Positions 46,516 to 60,300 of a DNA stretch of 64,000 nt are shown piece by piece. The stretch is from Anisodus tanguticus (taxonomy: Eukaryota; Streptophyta; Magnoliopsida; Solanales; Solanaceae), in assembly GCA_034509755.1 (NCBI GenBank), contig CM067549.1:46304052-46368051 (forward strand), read 5' to 3'. The translations under genes were made by a program, and so were the position numbers. A model generated the notes under the pieces. That model was not told the origin of the DNA, ran no database searches, and saw only the letters and a program-made list of their open reading frames with translations. Every line of letters begins with the position of its first letter. Within the stretch, counting starts at the first letter, position 1.

Positions 46516-46737
46516 AGTACTTTCACCATTCTAATTTATGTAACATTATTTGACTTGGCACAAAGTTTAAGAAAGAAATAAAAACTTTTGAAATGTGTGA
46601 TTCAAAACAAGTTTTATATAAATGTGTGACCGTAAATCATGTCATGAAGTTAAATTGTTTCTAAATATAGAAATGTGATAATCTTTTTGGGACAGGGCAA
46701 AAAGGAAATGATGTCATATAAATTGAGACATATGGAT
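46516..46737. mobile_element. Stowaway-type MITE
   Basis: The left end AGTACTTTCACCATTCTAAT and right end CATATAAATTGAGACATATGG are an imperfect inverted pair. The body (TTGACTTGGCACAAAGTTTA, GGGACAGGGCAAAAAGG) is typical of Solanaceae Stowaway elements. Confidence 0.65.
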
Positions 46738-48369
46738 GAATAATTTAACTTTAAAATACACATTTTATCCTTAATTAAATGAATTATCACCAAAACAAAT
46801 ATCTATGACTCATTTTGGATTATAAATTTTAAAAGTCTTCCTTTTTTAAAAAACTTTGCATCAAGTCAAATACCTTCATGAATAGTATTTAAGATTTTGT
46901 TGACATTTGTGTAGAAATAATCCCTTCAAGTTTAATGAAATCTGGATTAAAATATTTTGAGTTGTCCATTCATGACAAATCTATATGATAGCTTATTAAC
47001 TCTATCGAATTATCATGATTTCAAGTTTTCAGTTATGATACCCTTCAATATTATTTCAAAGTTATAAAAAGGAAAGAACAAAAATATTTCAAAACTACAA
47101 CATCCAGGTCATGATAAATCAGTTGGACTTTATGCTATATTTAATCTAGCTCGTGATTTTGTGTTATCTGCATTCGACCATTCTAGTTAAATTGTTAAGA
47201 CAAATTCTATCCAATTATAATTGTTTGTTTGTGTTGTTCAACAAGGTGTTCTTCGATGTTGCAATTCCACTTTCAATCAAACCACCCAAAATCTGCTCCA
47301 AATGATGAGACAATGCCTCCAAACACCAATACAACAATTTCCAATCACCAATTTAGTCAAATAACATTAAATCAAGACCACTTCTTATTCTTCTAACACT
47401 TTCTAAGGATCAATAATGGACCCTTGAAATTTTTAAAGCATCATTAAATTAGTGTTTGAACTAAAAATCAACTCTTATTCCGTATTAACAATAATTGATC
47501 ACTAACTTTGAATTTTCACCTACAAACAACAATTTGAAGCTTCCTAAATTGAAGAAAAGAAACGTAAGAACGATAGGGTGGTCTTAAACTTTTGACTTCA
47601 ACTTGCTAGGTAAACCTTCAAAATCAAAAGTCAAAATTTGGCCTACGAGGCAAACGAGGTCAAAAGTTCAAGACGAACAACCTCCGATATCATTCTTGTA
47701 AATCACCCTTTTTGCATCTACTATTTGAGACTTGCAGTGGAATAACTGTTGAGGAGCTTTCGTAAAACAACAGAAATTTTCAATTTAATAGAATCGGTGG
47801 TAGTTTTCAATGTGCCCCTCAACCCTCTAAGGAAATAAAACACTTCTTCCAGGGAGAAAATTCATTTTCAAAGTTCCAAATTTTCTAACGAAATATATTT
47901 ACATTCCATCCAACCGTGCGAAATAAATTATCAATACTTCACCACATTAACTATCAACAACCCAGTTAGCGTTACTTCAATACATATATACAAACAAATA
48001 TGGAAATACTACTTGCGAAAAATGTGGATAAAAAAAAAAGATCTTTTGCAATAAGACATAAAAAGCTTATATGATCGAATAGAAATGACATTTTTCTATA
48101 CAAAACGTTACATGCCACGTTAAAACACTAGCACTACAAGGGGACGTTAAAGAAGAACTAAATTTTACAGTACTCATATCCTATATACTCGTCACTTTTA
48201 TTTCCTCGAACTTTTCTTGCAACCTGCAGATCCTATAGTAGTAAACAAAGAACTAGAGGGACACCATCAACTTGACGAAAGAACTCAATCAGGTAACAAC
48301 TATGTAACTAATCAGCAAAGAAATAGTGTCGAATGCCACAAAGATTGGTGAAAGAACTCAATCTGGAGT
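46738..48369. other. region between the NTF2-like and EXO70A1 genes
   Basis: AT-rich, no gene. It holds the likely upstream region of the NTF2-like gene and the 3' UTR of EXO70A1 near 48180-48369. 47220-47760 looks repetitive but could not be assigned. Confidence 0.45.
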
Positions 48370-51300
48370 TCACCGTTTTGGCTCATTCAACGTCTTACCC
48401 TCGAAAAATTCACCAAGCATATGTTCAAGATCTTCAGCCGAGTACCTGATATACTTTTGGGGGTTCTTACCATTCTCAACCATGGGTCTATTGTGCAAAA
48501 TACATCAAATTATCAGAATAAGAATAATTGCAACTTGCAATTAGAAGTAATCATACATGAAAACATTTTGAAGTAATGTCTACTGGATGCTATTAATCAT
48601 ATATGAAATGTGTTAATTGATCAGTAATTCTCTTGTGATTCCATGTTAAGAGTTCTGGCAAAACCATTATGCGATAAGAGAAATACAAACATAATCAATT
48701 AATATATCATACCCGAAGCGCTTGATGAAAGATCTGTATGCAGGCAGTAAGACTTCAGCAACTGAAAGCCTTAATGACTCTCGTAACTCGGTGTCTGGGA
48801 CTGTCCATTGACTTTGTCTTTGATGAAGCTCCTCAAATTGAATATTGAACGTCTTCAACCTGTAGTAAAAATTGACCAAATGCTTAGCGGACTGGAATGA
48901 AGATATTTTAACTCAGCTAAAGAAATTGAAGGACCTTTCTTTTGCAAGCGCTCTTGAAACTCCGCTGCTATTTTGCCCATCTACACCCATAGGGTTACTT
49001 CCCCCAGATGATGTTAGCCCTTGAATCGAGAGGCATGGCGGAATCTACTTCAAAGTAAAAACGAGTTATTGACTATGATTAATTTATGCAAACCTATCTT
49101 TTCAGATAACTTCGCTCAATTATAAAATTCCAAAGGAGAACACAAATCAAAATAATCAGGGGTAAAAAGGGCAGCCCGGTGCATTAAGCTCCCGCTATGC
49201 GCGGGGTCCGGTTACTGCCCCCAGATGATGTTAGCCCTTGAATCGAGAGGCATTGCAGAATCTACTTCAAAGTAAAAGCGAGTTATTAACTATGATTAAT
49301 TTATGCAAACCTATCTTTTCAGATAACTTTGCACAATTATAAAATTCCAAAGGAGAACACAAATCAAAATAATCAGGGGTAATTGGCCGGAAATATCAAA
49401 GAAGAAAATACCAAAAATTGATGATGATGAGAATGCATAAAGCAAAGCAATGGGTAGTTTCTGTGCAATGCTTCAATAATCTCATAGTTTTACTCACTGA
49501 TGTAGAGATAATACCATGCCACATATGGAAGTGCCAAAGATTTCGTGTTCTAGTCTTTTGGTGTTTTCCAATATGCTTCTATCTATTTGAGAAGCATTAG
49601 TTACCTGTATTATTTAGTAGTATTCTCTTTGTAGAAGCCATATTTTCGGAAATAATAAAGGAGAAAGAAAGAACAAATAGGAGAATACCCATTTTGCTAA
49701 ATTGTAAATACCAACAACTATTGTGCCTCAGTCCCAAACAAGTTGGCGTCGGCTATATTAATCCCAATTTCTTTATTTGTATTATGAGGATTTATCATGA
49801 ATTGCAAGTTTTATGTTGACTGTTAGCCTACCACAACTCTCATTTATTCAGGCTTGGGACAGGCAATGTAAGCAAGCTCACACAGGCGGAGTTGTAAATA
49901 GTAAATACCACCACGGATTAAATTACATAAAACATAAAGTAATCCAAGTCATGGAGTGAAATGATCAGTTTGAGAAATCATGAACATAATACCCACATAT
50001 CATCATGTAAAAATTTACTCACTTATGGTATTATCACTAAAGACCCACTTTGTGGGATTACACTGGGTATGTTGTTTGGTATTATCACTAACTTAAGTTC
50101 ATCTTTATATAGCATTATAAATTTTGCTGATCTGAGAGTAAGCTCAGGTTTAAAATGTTGCTTCTTCCTGTGTCTCTATTTTCTTCCTTGTTTCCTTTCT
50201 TTGAGATAAGAAGTAATGGGGAGGGAGAGGCAAGAAAATCAATACCTTTGCCCAAGCAATTCTTTTATATTGACTAGCATGTTGCTGTACAACTCTTCGG
50301 TGTCTTTGAACCCAATCATCACCCAATAAATCCTTGGCTTCAGACCTAGAAGGAACAAATTATAAGCACCAATTTCCGAGCAAACATACTACAAGTGAGG
50401 CTTTCCCCGAGCTATATATAGTCTATGCAACAAACCTGCAAACAGAACTGACCATGTAGTGAATATTGTTCATAAGGAACAAGTTAGTCAGAGCTGGATC
50501 CTTATACTGCTTAGATTTCCCATCCAAATTGGTTTGAAGAGCCTGCATTATGCGCATTGTGACAGCAGCTAGTTGAGAATTTGAGTCTCCATTTTCAAAT
50601 TCTTGGAATAATTGTTTCAATGTTGATTGATAGCTGAACAAAAAGAGTCAAGCAACTCATCAGTGCACTTAACTCAACAAAGACTGACAAGGAAGCTACA
50701 AGCCACTTCTGATTCTTTTTCCTATCCCATTTGTCCTTTAGGTTAATATGTTGTTCCAGAAGAAAACACCATGCAAAAGAAGAGAATCACTTTGACAATG
50801 ACATCCCAAGCAATGATGGGAAGCAAAAGTATTTGATTATATTTATTTTCAAACAGAAGTAGACTTAATTGTTAAGCAGAGAAGAGGTGTAAGCTGAGGA
50901 CATCTGCAGTTACACATCTAACAGACATATTAACAAAATAAAAGCACCACAACTCCATAAAATAAAAGCAACAATAGCCACTCTACCCACAGAAACCGGT
51001 GTTAATAATGCAGGAGTAACATTTGATTCTTGCACTCTAGACAAATGGACAATCCCTTTCACACTATTCTTTCTCGTATCTCAATCAGTTGGGATAATCA
51101 TATGTAAATTATGACAATCTTTTTGTGTATTATTTTTTATAACCTTATTCCCGCACTTTATATCCCCTTTATGGTTCCTTCCTTCTACTTTTTGCAATCA
51201 CTGCCAGAAATTTCTTACCTAGAGCATTTAAAGTGCTCTTGAATAGTAATAAACTCAATCTGTACTTTAGCACATTATTCTAGAAACAGTTGTCAAAACC

Positions 51301-54300
51301 TTATAAACATTTCTTATGATCAATCTTCGCTCATAAGCTATCAATCAACCACACCTTTAGGCTTACCAGATATGTCAATGCGACATTGCTGACCTAATGC
51401 CTTATTCCAGTCCAACAAAAACTGTATCCCACCAGACCCACCCTCTCATTAAGCAACCATTCAAGTTCTAATTCATCAATAATAACACATCCCAACAGAT
51501 CCTACCAATTCATTATTGAGCTTCAAAACCTAGCTTATTCGCCTATAGGCATCGCCTTTTTGACAACTATTTTATTCCAATATACAAACAGTAGAAGTAA
51601 GAGCTGCAAAAGCACAAATGTGCCCACAAAGTGAATATATAACGGGTGCTATAAAATTCAAAAAATGAAAAACCAAAATCTCATCCCCATCTTGTCTTTC
51701 TGACACCAGGGGCGGATCTAGGTGGAGAGCAGGGGGTTCATCGCCGGAAAATTCCACTATTTACGTAAGGTTAAATTCCAATATTATTAGTATATATGTT
51801 ATAATGAACCCCCTCAGTACATCTGAGAAGCTTAGCTCAGTGGTTAAGGGGGTTCAAACTCTGCCTCAGGTCGCTGGTTCAAATCCACTGCGCGGTGATT
51901 TTTCCTCTTCTTTTTTTTTTCGCTGGTTGGGCTCAGTTTACAGCTTTTCGGGCTCCGTTTTTGTGCTCAGAATCCCCAACCCAATGAAAAGTATTATTTT
52001 TGGGCTCAATTTGCATATTTCTTCTTCTTTTCCTCCTCCTCCTCCTTCCTCCCCCCCCCTCCTCCTCCCCTCCCCCCTCCCCCGCCGCTTCCCCCGACCT
52101 CTCCCCCCACCGCCGCCTCCTCCTCCCCCCCTCCCCCTCCCCCTCCCCCTCTCCGCCTCCCCCGCCCCCTCCCCCGCTCCCTCCTCCTCCTCTTTCTTTG
52201 TTATTTTTCTCTTTTGTTCTATATCTCCTTCTCAATTTGCCTTTGTTCAGATTTTCTAGTTACATCCCTTTTTAATTTTGCTTTTCTTCTTCTTATTTTA
52301 TTACTCAGTTTGCTTCTACGTATCTCTCTTTCCATGTGCTAACTCAAAGAGACTCTTTAAGAAATGATGAACTGTTACTAAACTTGAAGTTGAGATAGAA
52401 TTTTTTTTTTAAAATAAAGTAAATTATATTTAATCGAATAAGAAAAATTAAAAATTGTGTAGTTCCTTTTATCAATATCTATTTAATTAAATTTACTTTC
52501 TTCGATTTCATGGTATTTCTTCCTATTTTTTCTAATTCTATTATTGACAGAGGAAAACTGAACTAACCTAAACTTATTTACTTTGTTCATTATTAGTATT
52601 TTTTTTTCCAAATGAATAACTTAGTAAATTGAACTAAATGAACTCAAATATCGGTGATGCCATTTATTTAGTCTCTAATTACGTATTATAATACTAGTAA
52701 CTCAATCCTTACACCTTTTTAAAGAATCTTGGCAATATTTAAAGTTATATATGATTGAATGGCCACTAATTCAGGAAAAAATTTAAAAAGTAGAACACTA
52801 CAAAGTAAAAGGAAAAAAAGCACAAGAACAGTTTGGAAGACTCGATGGAGCAGGGTAAAAGTAGGAAGATATGTTAAACGGACATGAAAAGGCAAGTTAA
52901 ATTTAGCGGGTTAAAGTTAGTCTTTCCCTTCTCCTCCCCACTTCGTTTTTCACCCTATAATTTTCGTGTGTTTGCTTCTTCATATTTTGAACCCCCTTGC
53001 GAACCACTGTCTGACGCATTTACTCATGATACCATGAACATCCCTGAAACTTTAAATTGAGCATCTTGTCCATCCACCTTCAGAGAGAAAACAACCCAGA
53101 GAACCAGAATGCAAGACATGGTAGTTTGAACTAGTTTCACACTATTCTCCCATTTATGGTAAAACTTATATCGCGACACATTAAGCTGGGTAAAGCGCAC
53201 TACAAGTTTTCCACAAGCTAGTGAAGAAACATGGTCTTCTAGTAATATCAACTAGGTAGAAGCTTCCAATGTATATAAATGTAAAAGAGATCTTTTAGTT
53301 GAGATCATTTAGTTGAGAAAACTTACTCAAACAGGAACTTCACATAATTAATCACATAGCTCGTCAAGGGATGGACAGTTCCATCTGAGACAGCAGTTTT
53401 GGTAGCATCTTTCTCGACAGCTTCTTCAAAGTCACGAAAGGTTTCTTGGGCTGTCTGAGCAAGTCGCTTTGACAAACCAAAGGCAGATTCCCTGATTTCG
53501 TTACAAGATTTACCTCTAAAAAGCGATTCAATCTGCATAAAATCCAGAGAGTTCGTATATGCATCAAACCAAAAAGCTGGAAACAGATTACAAAGTGGAC
53601 AAAGATGAAATAGTATATGGAACAAACTGTTTAAGTAACATATGCTCATAATTCAGAATCATTTAATCAGTTACCTTTATATCAAAAAAATCAGAATCAC
53701 TATATGAAAGAAGAAGAAGAAGAAATACAGAAGAAAGATTGTTGGTCACCAAGTGTGTGCTTACTTCACTTGCACCACACTTTTCTAGTAGGTACCGATA
53801 TTCCATTTGTTATTGTCATGTCATCACCATGTTATCACACCGGGCAAAACATCATTTGTGGACCATATCCATTTAACAGTAAGCAGTCTTTCAGCAATAG
53901 ACTAGCATAACTTGAGGATATTATATCTGTCAGTGTCAGATAGTGGGCAGCTTTTAAGCCTCAAGTATAAAGTAAGATGGCACAACTGTATAGAAATCCA
54001 TTACTACTACCTTATGAAAGAACTAGGCGCATGTTTTAACATATTCATTTAAAATTTGCTTTATCGATCAACTCATATGCGTCAAATAACGTGCTAACAC
54101 CCTCTGTTAAAGAGCAATATCTGTATCTAATACTATCTATTAACAACTTGCTTAACCTATACTAGATACTCCCTCTGTCCCAAAAAGATTGTCCAACTTC
54201 CTTATTAGTTTGTCCCAAAAAGATTGGCACCTTTCTATATTTAGAAATAATTTAACTTTATGAGATGTTACAACCACACAAATATCTAAGACTTGTTTTG

Positions 54301-57300
54301 GACCACACATTTCAAAAGTCTTCCTTTATTTCTTAAAATTTGTGCCAAGTCAAACTAGGACAATCTTTTTGGGATGGAGGGAGTATTAATCAAACCAACT
54401 GTCACGTTGTTAAAGACATTGACACCTGATTGAGACATGAGCAACAAAGGTTAACGAAAACTTTAGATCGACGACTACCACTTTGCTACAATGCAATAAA
54501 TCGAAGATTGTTGCTACTAAGTTTCATACCTCTGAGTGAAGTTCCCGCATTATTTCATACATATCTAGGAGCACAAACAACTTCTCAGGTGACCTTTTGC
54601 TTTTGGAAATTGCATCACCAAAACTAAGCAGCACAGCAACACTCCCAGTAGTAACGTCAGCAAAGCATTGATCTTTGATCTGATCAAATCCTTCAAACAT
54701 TTGATCACAAACTTTTCGCTCCCCAGCAAATAACAATTTGACCTGTTTGATTATCATAAGACAGTCAAATGCCAAATATTTTTCAACTTAATGAGGTGTT
54801 ACAAAAAACTTACAGCAATCCGCATAAAATGAATCCAATTGCCAATTTTAAATTCGAGAACTTCCCACTGCATCTTCTGAACATCATCTTTACTAAGTTT
54901 TTCCACTCCCAACTTGCGAAGACTTTCTTCCAGAACAGGAGAACGTGTATCCCTATGGCAGCAATTTATAAATTGAATGAATGAGAAAAGAAGGCAGCAG
55001 ATGAACTAAAAGAAGTGTCAGTTTAGAATCTGGGCCAGTTTAGAATCTGTGACATATATCTCTTAAACATAACAGTGTTTACTGGAATCTCACCATTGGA
55101 ACCCAGTCCCCAGCTCGGAACTTTTCCAATTCATTATTACAGATATTGGCATAGATATTTACTTAGTGAGTGTCTTTGTATGTGTAGTTATACTAAAAGG
55201 CAATTGTTTATAAGTATTACCACAACAAATTATGGTCAGTATTGCTATTGTAGAGAAAAGTGAGCTTATTAATGCCCAGTTAAAACAATATTGTTATAAT
55301 AAATTAGAGATGTGGGATTACACTGGGTACGTTGTTGTTGTTGTTGTAAATTAGAGGAGATGTTAAATGTTCTTATGTAAAAGTAAAGATTTACAATCAT
55401 CATTCATCATTCATCATTCATCATTCTAATATCCATGACTGATTTGGAACTACCACTTAAATGAATCATGGAAGAAAAATGTCATGGCTCTAGTCACCTA
55501 CAAAGAATTTAAATATTAAGTCTTATATTTAGCTCCCTTAAACAGGAAAAGCTAGACTTACCAGTCATATTGCAGATTTCCCAACAGTCCAATACACTCT
55601 CCCTCCCTCCCTCTCCCCCCCTCCCTCTCTCACCTACAAAGAATCTAAATATTAAGTCTTATATCTCCCTCCCCCTTCCCCCCTCTATCTCCTCACTATT
55701 GTTTCTGCCAGTTACTGTCTTTTTTTATTGATGACGGCGGTGTCCAAGCCAGCACCTCAATTGTTCCACCAGGTACCTGGTACCTTCCCCACCAGCATAG
55801 GCACCGGATAACTCTACACACAAGGCTTAGGCAAATGGGAAGAAATCACCTAGTGTTCCTTTGTTTCTTTTAATTTCCCAAGGTTTACAAGTAACCTTAT
55901 TTTGGCTTAATAAATAAAGGATTCAGCTGTTTACAGCAGTGGGTGGATCCAACATAAAATGCTGATTGGTCAGGATCACAGGGTTTAATACTTCTGCAGT
56001 TAAATACTCCATCCCAATTTATGCGACACTCTTTCCTTTTTAGTCACCTAGTATTCCTTTGTTTCTTTTAATTTCCCAAGGTGTACGAGTAACCTTATTT
56101 TGGCTTAATAAATAAAGGATTCAGCTTTTTACAGCAGTGGGTAGATCCAACATAAAATGCTGATTGTTCAGGATCACAGGGTTTAATAATTCTGCAGTTA
56201 AATAGGAGTAACAGATATTTACCTGTATGTTTTTACTAGCTGTTGTTGATGACCAGCTTGAACCATCTGTTGGGATAGATCATGCAGTAGCGGCAGGATC
56301 CTTGGAGGGATAAGAGTTGGTGGGGTATAGACAGTATTATCTGTTCCATTATTATGCTCAGCATGGCTACTGGACAAATGGCTCTTACTGTCCTGATGTC
56401 CTGGTGATCCAGATGATGGTCGCATTGAATTTGGAAGGCATTCAAAAAGGTGTTCCGGTTCAACAGGTTTGCTGAAAAAGCAGAACTCAGATTTAGTCAA
56501 AGCTAAATTGAAATGCAAAAATATAGCATGGCAAGTAAAGAATAACAGCATACATGCGGACAACAAAGCTTCATTGTTAGTGTATATAGATCCATTGACC
56601 AGGTGGATTGAGAACATAAAGCCCAAATAGGATTGTGAAACAGACAGAAACATCGTTATGAGAAGACTAGTCAGAAAAACTATTGAATCTCAAACCCAAA
56701 AATGTTATTAAACCTCAATAACAGCCTGCCTAAAGGTCAACTTGAAGAGTAAATGAATATTTAGTTTCCATATATTGCTACAGCTAGAACTTACATGAAA
56801 GATAAGAAGAAGTACACTATAATCAACTATAACCACTGATACTTGAATATTAAAAAATTGATAACCCCGCAAATAAGGATAAGAGGATTTAGTTATTTAC
56901 GAATAAAGAAAATATTAGTAATACATGGAAAAATAGGACAAAGTATTGAGATAATATTATGGAAGTTAATACTTTTTTCTGTTTTGAGGTGAAAGAATAA
57001 TACTTTGAATGTTTTACTTTCTCTAAAATAAAATAAAAATGATACTTTGAATGGTAAAAATGCCAACGAACCTGTAAGATGACAAAAGTTGCTTAAACTC
57101 ATCTTCAAGCTTTGAAATAGCCTTAGCAAGTAAACTATTTGCATTGTTGAGCACACCATCACTACTCTTGAAGCTTTTGTTGTTGTTGAAGAAACGAATA
57201 TTGTTTCTGAGTTGTTCAATTGCTTCAAGGTAACTTTCTAGGTCCTCGTGTGGGCCTTTAAGTATTTTTGCCTCCGCCTACATGTGATGGAACCATGAGC

Positions 57301-60300
57301 TCAGCACTCCAAATTAAAAAAGATTATTTCAAAAATTAACTCAATTTTGCATCAGAGTAGAAAGGGACTACATTTTGATAGTGGATCTTCTTTCTTTTTT
57401 TCCCTTTTTCATTTAAAAGCCAGAAAAGCCCGAAAAGGTTGTGTTTCATCTCTAACACAAAGAGAAAAACCCATTTGGAGCCACATTCCAGTGAAACTCA
57501 TCTATTCTTGGAAAAGCAATACTTAGTATTTACCACTAAAAAAGCATTTTCCCTTTTCCTTATGTAGTTCTCAATTCTTATATTTTGTGTTGTTAGATAT
57601 GTTTAGCTCTCCAACTTCTCTCATATTTGGGCTCTCTTTAGTTTTCCTCTTTTTCAGATAACCGAAAATCCTTGAGGACCGTGGCGCACAGTTCGAAAAC
57701 TCAGTAGATAATGGGCCAATCCCTCTAGCCTTCTCCACATAAATACCAAATTTTGTCTATGACGATGTTCGAACACGTGATGTGCACCTAACCCATACAT
57801 CACGCACTGCTCTCTTACCACTAGACCAAATGCCCTAGGGCTAAGGCTCCCTGGTATACTAAAAGAGCATAGATTGTCTTTTCCAATAGCCAGACCTTCA
57901 GGATTTTCAGATTGGAGTCAAGTATGGAGAAGGCATTTTCACTTTTCCTTTTGTAGTTCTTATGTTCTTTGGACTTCTAGGTTTGGTTAAATACTAATGA
58001 CTATTCCAAAAAATATAGGCAACATGAAAATGACTAATTCATACAATTGTCTTTGGTTACAAATCCTAATACCTTATACACAAAAAGAAAATTGGAAATA
58101 GAAACATAACGAGAACAAACCCTCCAAGAATATTAAAGTGAGATGCACGTCAAGGAGACGAGGGTGATGGGATGCACCTTTCAGTTAGAAGGCGGCAGAT
58201 ATGCAAAAGTGGCCATTTTTAGGCCTTCATGAAGGTGAACAATACATCTAGATCCTTCATTTCACCATACAACTGCACTGAAATACGTACAACCGCTGAT
58301 TGACACATCACTTATGTGGTGGTCCATAACTTCATCGCAAGGCCACTCCCAAACCCAACCCAAATTCAAAGCTTCTCCAACGATGCATCAAAAAGTGATG
58401 TTGCCACTGACCTACACCTAATTATAGAAGTAGTACCAAATTACCATTGCAACATAAACTAAATTTTCCCAAGGTGCTTTAGGGTGCACGTCCTTGAAGC
58501 CCTAGATATTGTGAAGCCCCGTGAGTTTCTATAATTAATTCGGACTAATTTTGATCTTAGGGATGCCATTTAATCAAACCGAGTCATGCGGGGCACGAGT
58601 GTAACAAAATTATGGGAACACATGTAATTAACATAGGTATAGCTTGGAATAAATTATAACTCCATGAGATAAGTGTTTGAATTAATTGAATGAATCAATG
58701 TTATTGGATTATTGTGGAGACATTTATTTACCAATGATTGATGGGGTAATCATTAAACCAATGATTAGTATCATTGGAATCTTACCAATGATTGGTATCA
58801 TTGGAATTTACTAATGAGTAATTGGCAAGAAAATGAGAAATGCAATTATGTAACGGTTAAATACATTCTCTAACTTCCCAACCAAATCTAACCAAGAGAG
58901 CATTAATTCCTTACCTCAAGATAGCATTTATGGTGGAGAGCTCTTCCTTCTCCCTAGAGGCCTAGACCTCCAAGAACAAGTCTCAACTAATGAAATGAAA
59001 CTACACTCCAAATGCCTTTACAAGGCTTCAGTGAAGCACTCTACAAGGGACGCTTCGCGTGGCCCGCTAGCCCTTAGCGCAGTGTTGTCAAAGGCGAGTT
59101 TAAAGCGCGCTTAAGCTCTGAATCGAGGCGCAAAACATGTTGAGCACTTCGTCTCTCTTAACGTGCACTTCAGTGTTATCATCAAGGCTCTAAGGCATGC
59201 TTTTCCTTGCCAATGAGCATAATCTTGAAGAGGCGACACCGAAAAACTGATATTTCACTTTACCAGAAATTATTTTCAATTTCTTTATCCATATATTTGT
59301 TATTCATGCTTATAATTATTAGTCTTGGACTTCACATACATGTTTGTATTTTTTTCTCCATTTGCGTCTTTTTTTTATGAAATAAGATGTTATATTAGAT
59401 AGGCATCAAGGAGATGCATGTAACATACACGAAAGAATCATGGTTAACTCCTGAGAACAAAAACTTCAATTCTAAATCAGGGAGTTAACCAGAAAGCAAA
59501 AGAATGGTCTCTAAGCCATATTGAGGGAGCTAATGAAATCTAAGAGGGGTAATATGTCATTTACAGGGGATAGATTGCTCCAATTGAAAAGATTAAAAAG
59601 ACAGAGAGATTTTAAAATACTGCTTGGAGTTGAGATACCATCAAAACATCTGCGATTCCTTTCCTAACAAATACTCCAAAAGATACATGCAGGAATCATC
59701 TGCCAGGTCTTCTTGATGGAACTATCAACTTCTTTTAGGCTCCAACTTTCCACTGCTTCTTTGACATACTGAGGGATAGTCCAGTTGGTACCAGAAATTG
59801 AGATGAACATATTCCATAGAGTTGTTGCCTCTGGACAGTGCAGGAACAATGAGTCACTGTCTCCAAACTGCTATGACACATGAAGCATCTGTTGACTAGC
59901 TGAACTTCCTCCTATTCAAGTTGTCCCCTGTAAGGATAGCATTTCTGAGAGTAGTCCAGGTGAAGCACTTGATCTTGAGAGGTAGTCTAGTCTTCCAAAG
60001 TAATTTCCAGGGCCATAGGTCAATCCTAACATTAGATGAGCACAATTTGTTGTAGCCATGTTTCACTGTGTAGATACCTTTTTCAGAGCTGCCCCATTTT
60101 AAGCCATCTGGTAAGTGAGGAGACATTAGGGCCCCTTCCAGAACTCTGAGGAGGTCAGCTATCTCATCAAGCTCCCAGTCCTGAATGTTCCTCCTAAAGT
60201 GAGGTGCCCATATTCCATCTTCTCTATTTTGAGCCACTGAAGAGTCTGGATCAGAGGCTATCCGATAGGCAAGAGGATGTGAAATACTAAGAGGTTGATT

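Larger units (their letters stand above)
51707..53009. mobile_element. hAT-type element (CAGGGGCGGA family), 1.3 kb
   Basis: It starts CAGGGGCGGATCTAGG and ends TTGCGAACCACTG, with the family's TTGAACCCCCTT just inside the right end. The 8-bp flanks TCTGACAC (51699-51706) and TCTGACGC (53010-53017) differ at one base, fitting hAT. It carries a tRNA-like stretch and a 180-bp pyrimidine tract and has no transposase. It lies in EXO70A1 intron 7, between exons 53327-53532 and 50436-50633. Confidence 0.75.

Noticed and set aside
51828..51897. tRNA gene
   Set aside because: A and B boxes look good, but there is no matching acceptor or anticodon stem, and it lies inside a transposon family.
51804..52275. 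Pro-, Leu-, Gly- and Arg-rich open frames on both strands
   Set aside because: They are produced by the C/T repeat tract inside a hAT element; composition alone keeps the frames open.
53024..53251. 75-codon - strand frame as an extra EXO70A1 exon
   Set aside because: It has no EXO70 similarity, and exons 7 and 8 join in phase without it.
56893..57228. 111-codon - strand frame
   Set aside because: It is the wrong frame over EXO70A1 exon 3 (57072-57277); the true frame encodes AEAKILKGPHEDLESYL and joins exons 2 and 4 in phase.
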